Source: Gymnothorax reevesii
Taxonomy: Eukaryota; Chordata; Actinopteri; Anguilliformes; Muraenidae
NCBI GenBank assembly: GCA_029721435.1
Contig: CM056578.1
Location: 17,894,911-17,958,910 of the forward strand
Length of the DNA stretch: 64,000 nt
Direction of reading: 5' to 3'
Shown: one piece after another, positions 37,019 through 48,900 of the stretch
Layout of the letters: every line of letters begins with the position of its first letter
How positions within the stretch are numbered: the stretch's first letter is position 1
Notes under the pieces: model-generated
The model's database searches: none
Told to the model about the DNA's origin: nothing
Seen by the model: the letters and a program-made list of their open reading frames with translations, nothing else
Position numbers and translations under genes: made by a program

Positions 37019-37200
37019 GGGGGGGGGATAAGGATGGAGGAGGACAGGGTAGGAGAGGGGGATGGAAGGCAGAAAAATACGAGAGAGAAGGATGGATTGA
37101 GGGGAGGTAGAGAGAAAGGAGAGGATAGAGGGAATGGGGGAAAGAGAGAGATGGAGGGAGGGATGGGTGGAGGAGTAGTGAGAGAGGAGGAGAGAAAAAT
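37019..37200. repeat. 180-bp purine-rich tract upstream of the exon 2 acceptor
   Basis: This has the same arrangement as the tract before exon 3: GGA/GAGA-rich on the plus strand, hence polypyrimidine in the transcript, abutting the acceptor at 37017. Confidence 0.8.
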
Positions 37201-40200
37201 ATTACTGTTCACCATCATACCATTCCAGTCCCAGGTCAAATTCCTTTGTGCGAGGAAGAAAAAATAAATAAATAAAAATACTGCTGGTACAATACAGCTA
37301 CCCAACATGGACACTTTGGTCTCCCCACCACAAGCCCACCCTTCAGCTCACATTTGGCCTCCTTCGATGATATCGATGTTGGAGCACGTGTAGAGCTGTG
37401 CGCGCGCACAAAAAGGCAGGAATCAAAAACATTTCACCGAAACACAGCATGAGTCCAATATACCACAATTAGAAATGTACAAGACTGAAGTAACTTGGTG
37501 TGCATGAGTATTTCTGCCCTGACACAGAGTGCACTGTAATGATTGTAGGTGACGAAACAAATAAATCTTAAGTGGCATTTCTTTACATTCAGAGAACAGA
37601 CCTGTCCGACAACACAAGCTTATGTTCTGACAGGGTGAATTTTCTAAGCCACAGGTGCCCTTTGGACAAACAAACATGAGCATGTACAACAGTATGATCT
37701 GTGAACCAGCTGATATTAAAGGCACCTTCCTGCTCAATTTCCGTTCCATCAAAAACCATTTCTAACCATCAGATTCAAACATCTAAATCAATCGCAGCCT
37801 TCTGCTAGCCAGATTGACACAAATGGGTCACCAGTTAGCATGAACCACTAGCTCCACCCATGATGAAATCTTATTATCATATTCAAACCCCCTTCTTCTT
37901 TCATTAATTACTTAAAATACAGAAAAAGAGAAAACAGCATATTCAAAGACAGCACTTCTCCTGCAAACTCTTTCAATGAAAATAAGTAATGGATGTTCCC
38001 CCTGGCTTTCATCCCAGATAGTGCCTCTGCCCTCCACAGCCCATCTGCTCTGTTGGGGGTAATGGGTGGGGGGTGGGGTTTATAAGAGGGGGAAGGAGGT
38101 TTATAGGAGGGGGAGGGTATAAACTGGACCCATGGAGCGACCTCCATTATGCAGTTAATCTGTAGCAGGGCACCCTTGAATGTGCTCCCTGTTACAAACA
38201 AACAAGTTAGGACAGTAGTACCAAACCATCACCTGTTCAGCATAGTCTTCCTCTCAATAGGATTAATAGGGAATGTTTGCATGGCTTGGGCTGGAGGTGG
38301 AAGAGGAGCATGATGGGAGAAGGCTGTATGATGTCATGAGGAAGTGGCCTATAGAACTAATTGAAGATATATAGGAGATTAGTCTATGCTTTGCTTTGAC
38401 TGCAAAAACCAAGATTTCTGCAGCCTAATCATCCACCATTTTCGAAAATTCAATCAAAATATGAAATTAATTTCAATGAGTTAGGTTCTGACGCTAAAAG
38501 AATTAATAAATTCGATGTCTTCTTGCAACAGCATTTCTGCAGCAAAGTCAATTCAGCGTTAATAGAAGTATTTGTAACTTTCTCCTTCATTAGCCATTGT
38601 GAATTGGTCAAGTCAAGAATGGCACTCCTGCCAAGCAACCACAGGGTCAGGCCAAAATAGCGAAACTAAGAATATATACTATAAAATCACCAACTTCAGA
38701 CAATGTAAAAAAAATACTAAGTGGCAGTTGGTTTTGAATTTCAGTTTGACATGCATTACCCTCCACTGCTTTTTGAAGGCTAATGCTTCGCTACCACAAA
38801 CCCCACTTCAGCAGGTGGAAAACTTCAGCAGCCGGCCATTAACCGTACGCTTGACCCCATGCTCTGGGAGAAGCGGCCCCTACGCTCCTACTGGGAACGC
38901 TCCCAGATGTAGCCAGACAAAGACAAGTCAGTTTGCCATTGTGAAGGAGGGGGACATTCCTCGTGCCAAGAATGACTTTTTTCAGTAGAGGACAGCTGCA
39001 GCAACTCTATACACTTCCCCAAACCATCACCCAATTCCCAAATGGACAAACCCTATCGAACAGCAAAGAGATATTTTTCCACTGAATGAAAACAGGCACA
39101 ATTCAAGTGAATATGGAGGAGAGTGCAGATTCAATCGAGGGTTTTGAGCGCAATGGATACATGTCCATGAGGTTTTGAGAAACTTTGAAACCTAAAAATC
39201 TATTTGTTTATTAAATCATGCATTTTATATCTCTTTTTTTACCAGTTATTCTTTTGCTGCATGGTTCAGAAGTATATTGAACACCTAAGTTTTCCATAGG
39301 AGTGTAACCGCAACATCATGGTCAAAATTGCTAAAAATGAACGTCACCTCAGTGCTCCAACAATTCTAGCACATGATGTGACGTAAGACAATGGTTACTG
39401 CTTGATGGCAAGTTGGTTTGCAATGGAAGAAAGACAGTCTATTCTCTATTAAAATTCATGTTTATTCATCAAAATGTCTATGTTTAAGTCATTTAAGCAG
39501 ATTTTGTTGGATATATCACAAAATGAAAACGTGAATTCTGATCAAAATTTTATGTAGTTGGACATGTAGTTATTGTGCTCCAAACACTCGAAATGCATTT
39601 TATTTTTCAACTGTTGGAAACCTGAGTTATGCGGCAGGAGAATCATGAAGTTTGAGCCAGACTAAAATGACAGACAAAAACCGCCAGCTCTCAAATGTGT
39701 GCATAGATCCCGTATACCCATGCAAGCCAAATGCACTTGCTTGCTAATGGACCTCCACTAATTCTGAGCAGAAAATTATACCACAAATGCAGAATTAATG
39801 CAAGACGAGGAACAGCGTGGGGAACTGAATAATGATGTGCAATGAGATGGGGGGGGGGCAGAAATTAAAGAGAAACTGCAAAGGGAAAGCCGTAGCAGAC
39901 AAACGCCAGTTCCTGTGACTAATCTTCAAACACACACAACCAGAGAGGCACCTTGCACGCATGTAAATTTTCCTTTATCAGATGAAACAGGGCCATTGGC
40001 CTCGTTTAGGAGTCGCAACCCTCTCCGAAGGACCAGAAATCCCTGGGGGCGTCACTAAAAGCCAGATGAGCTCCGACATTTAAAAAAAAAAAAAATCACA
40101 CTGGTGGATGCTTTTTTTTTTTCCATATCATGGAAAGAGCAGAGAGAGACACCATTTTTGTTATAACAAACCAAACATACATTCATAAATTCACATTTCT

Positions 40201-41082
40201 TTCCAAAAATTCTATTTTTGTCACCCTATAAACAAACATGCAGCTAAAAAACCCACTCCCTATCTGGAGGTCTATGCATAGACTCCAAAAACATTTTTAA
40301 ATCCTATTTTCTAGTTCCAGAATCTTACTTGAGTTTCACAGCCTGTCCAATCACAGCAGTTATCCTTTCGGTTCAGTGCAAGGAATCATATTTTCCCATT
40401 GAAAAGGAACTGCCTGCCTGGCACTAAATACTGCTCTTCAGCAGACTGGTTGCTTCGGCAGTGAATTCCTGAGAACAGTACATCTTTGGGCTGCTGGAGG
40501 CTTATACTGTACATTTATAAGAGCTCCAGCACAGTTTGGATACCAAAACCATACTAGTGCTGAATCTGACCAGTACCCTTGCTGGCATTTACTCTTAGGG
40601 CCAGATTTACCAGGACTTTCTGTAAAAAACCAATAGCACAATCAATCATTGGTGCAACAAGAATAACCTGCCAAATCATTGGCCAGGTTATTTGTTTAGC
40701 AGGCGCTTAAAAGGTTTTGCACACATTAAAGATTTTAGTAAATGTGGCCTGAACAGGGATTCAATCGGCCATGACAACAGGGCTTCGCCATACTGTGAAA
40801 ACCCAGAGGGGCAAGTCCTCAGCTAGCAAGGCATCCATTTATTACACCTGAGAATTACGACCTGACAAGAAGTGAGGCTTGGTGTCACATGCTTCTGAGC
40901 AGCTAACAGCTATTAAAATTAGTATCAATAGGTCAACAAAACTGGTCATTCCAAACTAGGCTTCAACAAAGACCTAGATAAGTAGGATAAGACATTGGTG
41001 TAGGACTGTGAAGAGAAACCAGTACCTACACCAGCCCTTTGTAGATAAGATTGGACACCCCCATCCAGGAGACTCTAGAGCA
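37201..41082. other. No exon recognised within intron 1
   Basis: Intron 1 DNA with a G-rich double repeat TTTATA(A/G)GAGGGGG near 38079-38120 and small homopolymers. None of the open frames shows a domain. Confidence 0.5.
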
Positions 41083-41287
41083 GGGGGTCCTCAAACTTTC
41101 GGGGCCGGTGTGGGTGCAGGCTTTCAATCTAACCAAGCAGTCACACACCAGACATCAAAATTAACCCCTAGAGTCTTTGCTAAAGACCTTGATTAGTAGA
41201 AACAGATGTGTAACGGCTTGGTGAGATTGAAAGCCTGCACCCACACTGGCCTTTTCTGGGAAAGATTCAGGACCCCCTGCTCTAGAG
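41083..41287. mobile_element. Hairpin MITE, copy 2 of the three-copy family
   Basis: The outer arms CTCTAGAGCAGGGGGTCC and GGACCCCCTGCTCTAGAG are perfect inverses. Inside are GGTGTGGGTGCAGGCTTTC and GAAAGCCTGCACCCACAC. Confidence 0.85.
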
Positions 41288-42053
41288 CACCTGAGACAAC
41301 CAACTGCATACAGTTCAGCAAGACTTTAATTGCACACAAAGACTTTTTGTTGCTCTATCTGCCAACACATTGGACTTGAACAATTGAGGCTGAAGTACAC
41401 GGTCAGGTTTATCAAGTGCCATTGAGGGCCCAGGGGATGCAGGTGGTCATTCCAGCTGATCGCATGAAGCAATTGCCATGGAGATCAGCCATAATGCTAC
41501 AAAACTGGTGCGGGACAGTAGTGATAAGATATCTGAAAAGAGGAATAAAATTCAGTTCCAAATTCAGTTCTTAATTCCAAATCACTTCAATAAAAAAACA
41601 AAAAAATTATAATACTGATACAAACAAATAGCAAATGAAGAACTGAACCCTGCCGCTGCAACAAATTCAAAAATTAAAGGGATGGCATTTGCGAGGCTTA
41701 TGCGTCTGCCAGTCACACAAAATGTCGATTCCATGGCCACTCATGGCACAAGACGCAAAATTCACACGGCACTGGCGGCTGTGCTTTCATCAGACTCTTA
41801 TCAACGATTTGTGACTTCCAAACACAAAAGCCAGGACCCATCAGGGCTAAATCGAGCGTCAAAGAAGTTGTCTGGACTGCCAGCCATAAAAAGTGACCCA
41901 ATGCTATTTCTCAGACTGCACCAAGCAGCCGACTCCAATCAGGCGGCCATAGAGTCTCCATAAATGCGGGGAGCTGATTATATCGTAAACCCACGTGAAT
42001 GCGTGTCTCGTCAAGCCCGCCTCCGCTCTGGGGCGCAAGACGCCCTCTCACAG

Positions 42054-42260
42054 GGATACTCCAAAATACTCCATTTTCCAGAATGAGCCGGTGTGGGTGC
42101 AGACTTTCATTCTAACCATGCAGTTTCGCATTTGATTCTATTAATCAAGGGTATGAGGCAAAAGCTCTAAAGGTTGATTAGTAGAATAAGGTGTGTCACT
42201 GGTTGGTTAGAATGAAATCCTGCACCAACCCCGGCTCATTCTGGATAAGAGTGAGTACCC
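42054..42260. mobile_element. Hairpin MITE, copy 3 of the three-copy family
   Basis: It contains CCAGAATGAGCCGGTGTGGG at the left and the complementary CCCCGGCTCATTCTGGAT at the right, as in the copy at 8277-8472. It lies about 240 bp from the ccnjl exon 1 donor. Confidence 0.8.
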
Positions 42261-42501
42261 TTGCCCTTTCTGAATGCAAGAAAGGTTTTCAGGGTGCCTT
42301 GCTGCAACGTCTCGCACCTCGGCGTCAAAGAGTGCTTCCGGTCATTTAAAACTGAGCCCATATTTTTTTCCCCCCAAATACTCTCGTCTAACAAAACATA
42401 AAATACAATTGAGAAATGGCGTGTCACAATTTTCTCACACCGATTTCATTTTAGCAGACCATCATAAGGTAGACACCCTTATTCGCAGCCAAGAATCTCA
42501 C

Positions 42502-42570
42502 CTTAATGCGAAGTGCCTGATGGATGTCCGCCGCGAGCTGACTTTTCCACCACTGTCCGTCCGTGTCCAT
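42502..42570 (-). CDS. ccnjl: ccnjl coding exon 1 (residues 1-23)
   Basis: The exon encodes a start methionine followed by [22 protein letters not shown], which matches the conserved GQWW...[10 protein letters not shown] start of cyclin J proteins. Splice donor GTGAGA follows immediately at 42501. Two in-frame ATGs exist, at 42579 and 42570. I chose 42570 because it has A at -3 and G at +4, while the upstream ATG has T at -3, and because it gives the family-length leader before GQWW. An in-frame TGA lies farther upstream. The exon ends in phase 0 and is joined to exon 2, which begins with the conserved ELKLP. Confidence 0.9.
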
Positions 42571-43950
42571 CTTTCCCATCCAGAGCCGAGCAGGATGAAC
42601 TATCCTGCGGAGGATCGGTGACTGTAGCGCGCGTCAGAGTGACGATTTCCTCCAAGTCAACTAATCAGCAGATTCGCCCAGCTTGTAATTAACAGATTGA
42701 TTCAAGAGTTTAATTGCTCTCATTAACCCTAAACTGAGATTTCAAAGTGCCGATATGGCTGAATGCATTGGGGAGGCCAAGCCCCAGACGACAAATCCAT
42801 GACTACTTTATCAAAAATATTGCCGCATTCTCATTCTTTAAACATATGGAAAACACTTCACGAAAAGAAAAATGACAAAAACGAATGGTTCTATTCTATC
42901 AAGTTAAACAGAGATTATTCCAACGCGCCCAACCTTGAGATCCAAACGGCACACTACAGAAATGTTTAAGGGACCTTCCGAAGACCTACTTCAGCTTATT
43001 CTCTAAATTGTATCCGCGCAATCGGCTTCTTAAAAGTTCATTCTTCCTCTGATTATCTGTCCAAATTTTTTGGCAATCAGCTTCGCGACATGTAGCGATC
43101 GTGTTGAGGGGGGTGCTGTTTTTCCAGCGCATTCGCGGCTCTGGCTAACGAATAGATTCCATCTCCACGGGCAAAAGGAAAACACTCGTCGGTCCAATTA
43201 ATGTCAGCGCGTCGGCTGCTGCACGCTATAAGAACCTCCAGGTCAACGCCACGACACGGTATGAATGAATAACGGCCAGTACGTGTTGCTGTTGCTTCTT
43301 TCATCCAATGGATTCTTTGTTTCCGGACTTACTGGAAGGTTATGAGTTTCATGAAACGCTCCTTCCGAGTGGCAAGAAGTGTTGATGAAACGAGAAACAT
43401 TTAAAGCAAACCACCCTCAGTGCACCACAGAGACAGGAGCGCACCCGGACCCTTTGTTTCAAACCGACAACATCCTAAAGCGATAAATCCATCGACGGGA
43501 GTTTGTTTACACTATTTACTGTGACAGATTAAAAGCCTCAAGAGGACACGCGTTTCCCAAATCATTCACGATGTCAACGCTCGGCGGAAACGATACCCGT
43601 CTATTTTTAAGAATATACTCAATATTCCAATCCGAGTACTCCCCTTCCCATGGAATGGGTTACACATTAAGCTACTCGTGCGCTGCATGTGGTGAGGAAC
43701 TCCGAGAGATCGGTGCACCCCAAGCACAGTGAACGAAAGGACAGTGACACGATTCTGGGACTTGTAGTTTTCTCAAATGTACTTGGACTATAAAAATATT
43801 TCTTAGTGTTCCGCGCCTATTTGTCGCTACTACTACTTCTGCTAGTATTGCTAATAATATTAGTATTAATAATAATTTTTGAGAACCTCGGTCCACCTTT
43901 CCGCTACATTTAAAACGATATTTCTGACCGCGGGGAGGCAGTTCTATTTG
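42571..43950 (-). promoter_or_regulatory. Probable ccnjl promoter and 5'UTR side
   Basis: The sequence upstream of the start codon is richer in CpG than the neighbouring DNA, for example around 42610-42640, 43080-43270 and 43540-43600. I saw no convincing TATA box placed for this gene and cannot locate the transcription start. A non-coding first exon is possible. The assignment rests on position and base composition only. Confidence 0.35.
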
Positions 43951-44490
43951 TATGGGTGGGAGGGGAGGCGAGGGGGTGGACAAAATGTTGCATTTTGATG
44001 TAGGCTTGAAAGCAATGTCAGAAATAAAGTATTTTACTCTGTGGATGTTCTGCGAAATGCTGACTCGGATTGGACGGCAATCGCCCGAAAAATATGGTAG
44101 TATGCACTATGGCTGATCCGCTGACATGTGCTTCGCAATGTTTACCATTTCATTTGATAAGTTTATGTAAATCTGTAATTTTCCTGAATTCATTTTATAT
44201 TGTTTGTTTTTGTGTGTGTGCGTGTGTGTATGTATATATGTATGTATGTATGTATAATATATAGTGTGTTTGTGTGTGTGTAACATTATAAGTGAGTGTG
44301 TGTGCGTGTTATGTCAGTGTTATTATATTTGATGCCGAGGCCCTTGGTCAAACGTTTTTTTTTTTTTCAAACTCAGCATCCCTGTCGAAACGACATCAGA
44401 TTTGTTTATTCTTAGTCTTATTGACAGGAAGTGTAAAGGCTGCTTTGTAAGCACTGCAAGCTCACAATTCCAACCCATATTTCCCCATAT
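43951..44490. other. No gene recognised; TGTA/GT microsatellite
   Basis: GT and TGTA repeats occupy about 44210-44290. The 41-bp block at 44302-44342 recurs at 45201-45241. Confidence 0.5.
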
Positions 44491-44501
44491 ATGTTTTCTC
44501 A

Positions 44502-44839
44502 AAGGTGGCGCAGTGGATAGCATTTCTTCCTCACAGCAAGAAGGTCATGGATTCAAATCTGGCCTGGGGCGTTTCTGTGTGGAGTTGACATGTTCTCCCT
44601 GTGTTCGCATGGGGTTCCTCTGTACTCTGAAGTCCTCCCGCAGTCCAAAGACATGCATGTCAAGCTAATTGGAGACTCTAAATTGTCCATAAGCATGAGA
44701 GTATGTGTGAATGGTGTGTGCGCTCTGCAATGGATTGGCAGGCTGTCAAGGGTCGGTCCCGGCCTTTCACCCATAGTCAGATGGAATGGGCTCCAGCTCC
44801 CCCACAACCCTCGTGAGGAAGAAGCGGAATAAGTTATGG
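44502..44839 (+). mobile_element. Complete DANA/V-SINE-like SINE
   Basis: An 11-bp duplication ATGTTTTCTCA (44491-44501 and 44840-44850) flanks it. It starts AAAGGTGGCGCAGTGGATAG (tRNA-type head, box A) and has GGATTCAAATC as box B. It continues with GTGTGGAGTTGACATGTTCT and CAGTCCAAAGACATGC, and ends with a tail shared with the SINE at 2463-2675. The open frames 44402-44668 and 44553-44807 lie over it and are not genes. Confidence 0.9.
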
Positions 44840-44850
44840 ATGTTTTCTCA

Positions 44851-45490
44851 TTTATGGGGAAATTATGATGAGTAAACTAGCAGAGACTAGTTTTCTTCAT
44901 GGGTGCTCGCTGTAGGCCACATTTCAGATGTCATCTTGGGGCGCCTCCCTGGGAGTTTTTAAATTTTATTGGGTCCTGCATTTTCATGATCGCATGATTG
45001 AGCAACTTGTTGTTAAAATAATTTCAAATAATCTTGAGTTGAGTCAAGTATATACATTGAAAACATAGAGAAAAAAGAAATATGCTTAAGAGAACGTCAA
45101 AATAAGCCTACAGCTTTTGGATGAGTGTCATCCAAAGTATTTGAGTATTTGACACACAGAAGAGGTGCGCCATCTAGTGTTACGACCTGATTTTACGCCT
45201 GTGTGTGTGTTATGTCATTGTTATTATATTTGATGCCGAGGTGGTTGAAAAAGTGGATCTTTTAACGTTGTCGGAGCGCATCATCAGGTTGGTGGATTGC
45301 CAGTGGGGAAGAATAAAATATATTTTAGAATGGAGACGCAAAAATCAACCGTTCAGCCCATGTCGAGTCGTAACCGGCTCATTATGGACTGAACAACGAT
45401 GACGAACATGATCCCTGAATGGCTATTCCAGTTTTGTTTTCAAGGATGGTGTAAACTGTAAATTATCCACAAGTCGGGGGGGACGGCACC
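44851..45490. other. No gene recognised
   Basis: Contains the second copy of the 41-bp block (45201-45241). The frame 45205-45402 has no known domain. Confidence 0.5.
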
Positions 45491-45942
45491 CATCTTTACC
45501 TCCGCCAAGGAGGTTATGTTTTCTTCCGGCGTTGGTTTGTCTGTTTGTGTACAAAATGACTCAAAAAGTAATGAACGGATACCCCTAAAATTTTACTGCG
45601 GTCAAGCTATCACCAGTTCGCAAAACGACGGTCAAACTATCACCGCTAAAATTTTGATGCGCAATTACAGCGGATAGCGCGGTACTTTGGTCACGTGATA
45701 CAAATGCTGTCAAAATTCGGCTTGCTGAGAGAAATACCGAGGCTTATTCAACGAAAGAATGCGTATATTTTCTTCATAAAAAAAATCGTCAACAACTTCC
45801 ATAATGTAGTTTGAAAATGACTTTTCTTTTTCTTTTTTCAATAAATAGTTCACATTTTGTGCAGATTGAAATGTGAGATTTTGGCGAGCTGCTGTGAATC
45901 CAGATGACAAATAATTGCTTGTAACTGTAATAATGTTTTACT

Positions 45943-48900
45943 TAAAGCAAATAGTTAGAGAAAAGTGACACTTGATTATGATAGAAGAGGGATCCTCCTA
46001 TAACCCCACCAAATATTGAGAGATTCTGTGGTGGATATTTTTAATAAATGGCCATCAAAGTTGATACTGTGCAATGTGGGATTGCAGAAAATTGGATGGG
46101 GGCGTCATCCTTAAGGGCCTCTATTTCCTGCAAATCAAATAGTTAGAAAAAAGTAACACTTGGTTATGATAGAAAAGGGATCTTACTATAAGCCCACCAA
46201 ATATGAAAAGATTCTGTGGTGGAAATTTTTAATAAATGGCCATCAAAGTTGATACTGTGCAATGTGGGATTGCAGAAAATTGGATGGGGACGTCATACTT
46301 GCGGACCTATATTTCCTGCAAATCAAATAGTTAGAAAAAGGTAACACTTGATTATGATAGAAGAGAGATCCTCCTATAAGCCCACCAAATATGAAGAGAT
46401 TCTGTGGTGGAAAGTTTTAATAAATGGCCTTCAAAGTTGATACTGTGCAATGTGTGAATGCAGAAAATTGGATGGGGGTGTCATACTTGAGGACCTATAT
46501 TTCCTGCAAATCAAATAGTTAGAAAAAAGTTACACTTGATTATGATAGTAGAGGGATCCTACTATAAGTCCACCAAATATGAACAGATTCTGTGGTGGAA
46601 ATTTTTAATAAATGGCCTTCAAAGTTGATACTGTGAAATGTGGGAATGCAGAAAATTGGATGGGGGCGTCATACTTGCGGACCTATATTTCCTGCAAATC
46701 AAATAGTTAGAAAAAAGTAACACTTGATTATGATAGTAGAGGGATCCTGCTATAAGCCCACTAAATATGAAAAGATTCTGTGGTGGAAATTTTTAATAAA
46801 TGGCCTGCAAAGTTGATACTGTACCATGTGGGATTGCAGAAAATTGGATAGGGGCGTCATACTTGCGGACCTCTATTTCCTGCAAATCAAATAGTTAGAA
46901 AAAATTTACACTTGATTATGATAGTAGAGGGATCCTACTATAAGCCCACCAAATATGAACAGATTCTGTGGTGGAAATTTCGAATAAATGGCCTGCAAAG
47001 TTGATACTGTGCAATGTGGGATTGCAGAAAATTGGATAGGGGCGTCATACTTGCGGACCTCTATTTCCTGCAAATCAAATAGTTAGAAAAAAGTAACACT
47101 TGATTATGATAGAATAGGGATCCTTCTATAAGCCCACCAAATATGAACAGATTCTGTGGTGGAAATTTTTAATAAATGGCCTTCAAATTTGATACTGTAC
47201 GATGTGGGATTGCAGAAAATTGGATAGGGGCGTCATACTTGCGGACCTCTATTTCCTGCAAATCAAATAGTTAGAAAAAAGTTACACTTGATTATGATAG
47301 CAGAGGGATCCTACTATAAGCCCACCAAATATAAACAGATTCTGTGGTAGAAATTTTTAATAAATGGCCTTCAAAGTTGATACTGTGCAATGTGGGAATG
47401 CAGAAAATTGGATGGGGGCGTCATACTTGAGGACCTCTATTTCCTGCAACTCAAATAGTTAGAAAAAAATTACACTTGATTATGATAGTAGAAGGATCCT
47501 GCTATAAGCACACCAAATATAAACAGATTCTGTGGTGGAAATTTTTAATAAATGGCCTTCAAAGTTGATACTGTGCAATGTGTGAATGCAGAAAATTGGA
47601 TGGGGGCGTCATACTTGAGGACCTCTATTTCCTGCAAATCAAATAGTTAGAAAAAATTTACACTTGATTATGATAGTAGAGGGATCCTGCTATAAGCGCA
47701 CCAAATATGAACAGATTCTGTGGCGGAAATTTCTAATAAATGGCCTTCAAAGTTGATACTGTGCAATGTGGGAATGCAGAAAATTGGATGGGGGCGTCAT
47801 ACTTGCGGACCTCTATTTCCTGCAAATCAAATAGTTAGAAAAAAGTAACATTTGATTATGATAGCACAGGGATCCTACTATAAGCCCACCAAATATAAAC
47901 AGATTCTGTGGTGGAAATTTTTAATAAATGGCCTTCAAAGTTGATACGGTGCAATGGGTGAATGCAGAAAATTGGATAGGGGCCTCATACTTGTGGACCT
48001 CTATTTCCTGCAAATCAAATAGTTAGAAAAAAGTTACACTTGATTATGATAGCAGAGGGATCCTGCTATAAGCACACCAAATATGAACAGATTCTGTGGT
48101 GGAAATTTTTAATAAATGGCCTTCAAAGTTGATACTGTGCAATGTGGGAATGCAGAAAATTGGATGGGGGCGTCATACTTGAGGACCTCTATTTCCTACA
48201 ACTCAAATAGTTAGAAAAAAATTACACTTGATTATGATAGTAGAGGGATCCTGCTATAAGCACACCAAATATGAACAGATTCTGTGGTGTAAATTTTTAA
48301 TAAATGGCCTTCAAATTTGATACTGTACAATGTGGGATTGCAGAAAATTGGATAGGGGCGTCATACTTGCGGACCTCTATTTCCTGCAAATCAAATAGTT
48401 AGAAAAAATTTACACTTGATTATGATAGCACAGGGATCCTACTATAAGCCCACCAAATATAAACAGATTCTGTGGTGGAAATTTTTAATAAATGGCCTTC
48501 AAAGTTGATACTGTGCAATGGGTGAATGCAGAAAATTGGATAGGGGCGTCATACTTGTGGACCTCTATTTCCTGCAAATCAAATAGTTAGAAAAAAGTTA
48601 CACTTGATTATGATAGCAGAGGGATCCTGCTATAAGCACACCAAATATGAACAGATTCTGTGGTGGAAATTTTTAATAAATGGCCTTCAAAGTTGATACT
48701 GTGCAATGTGGGAATGCAGAAAATTGGATGGGGGCGTCATACTTGAGGACCTCTATTTCCTACAACTCAAATAGTTAGAAAAAAATTACACTTGATTATG
48801 ATAGTAGAGGGATCCTGCTATAAGCACACCAAATATGAACAGATTCTGTGGTGTAAATTTTTAATAAATGGCCTTCAAATTTGATACTGTACAATGTGGG

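Larger units (their letters stand above)
37017..42501 (-). other. ccnjl: ccnjl intron 1
   Basis: This 5.5-kb stretch separates exon 1 from exon 2. It holds one MITE copy of a three-copy family (41083-41287), with a second copy just 5' of its donor inside the intron (42054-42260), and a G-rich double repeat near 38050-38115. I recognised no exon on either strand. The open frame 41682-41963 matches nothing I know. Confidence 0.8.
14252..42570 (-). other. ccnjl: ccnjl (cyclin J-like) gene, coding span of five exons
   Basis: Five exons on the minus strand join in phase (69+211+300+160+487 = 1227 nt, 408 codons plus stop). All internal borders are GT/AG. Cyclin J-family proteins have two tandem cyclin folds and are thought to act as regulatory subunits of cyclin-dependent kinases; their function in vertebrates is poorly known. 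The N-terminal cyclin box is in exons 2-3, the C-terminal cyclin fold in exons 3-4, and exon 5 is a low-complexity tail ending in the family signature GCFDR. Introns are 5485, 18874, 796 and 1937 bp. The C-terminus, the RAHSP motif and the ASRICL motif favour CCNJL over its paralogue CCNJ, although exon 1 and the start of exon 5 look more like CCNJ. I saw no clear AATAAA close to the stop, so the transcript end is unknown. Confidence 0.93.

Noticed and set aside
36802..37314. A 170-residue minus-strand protein rich in Pro and Ser
   Set aside because: It is ccnjl exon 2 read in the wrong frame plus upstream pyrimidine-rich intron.
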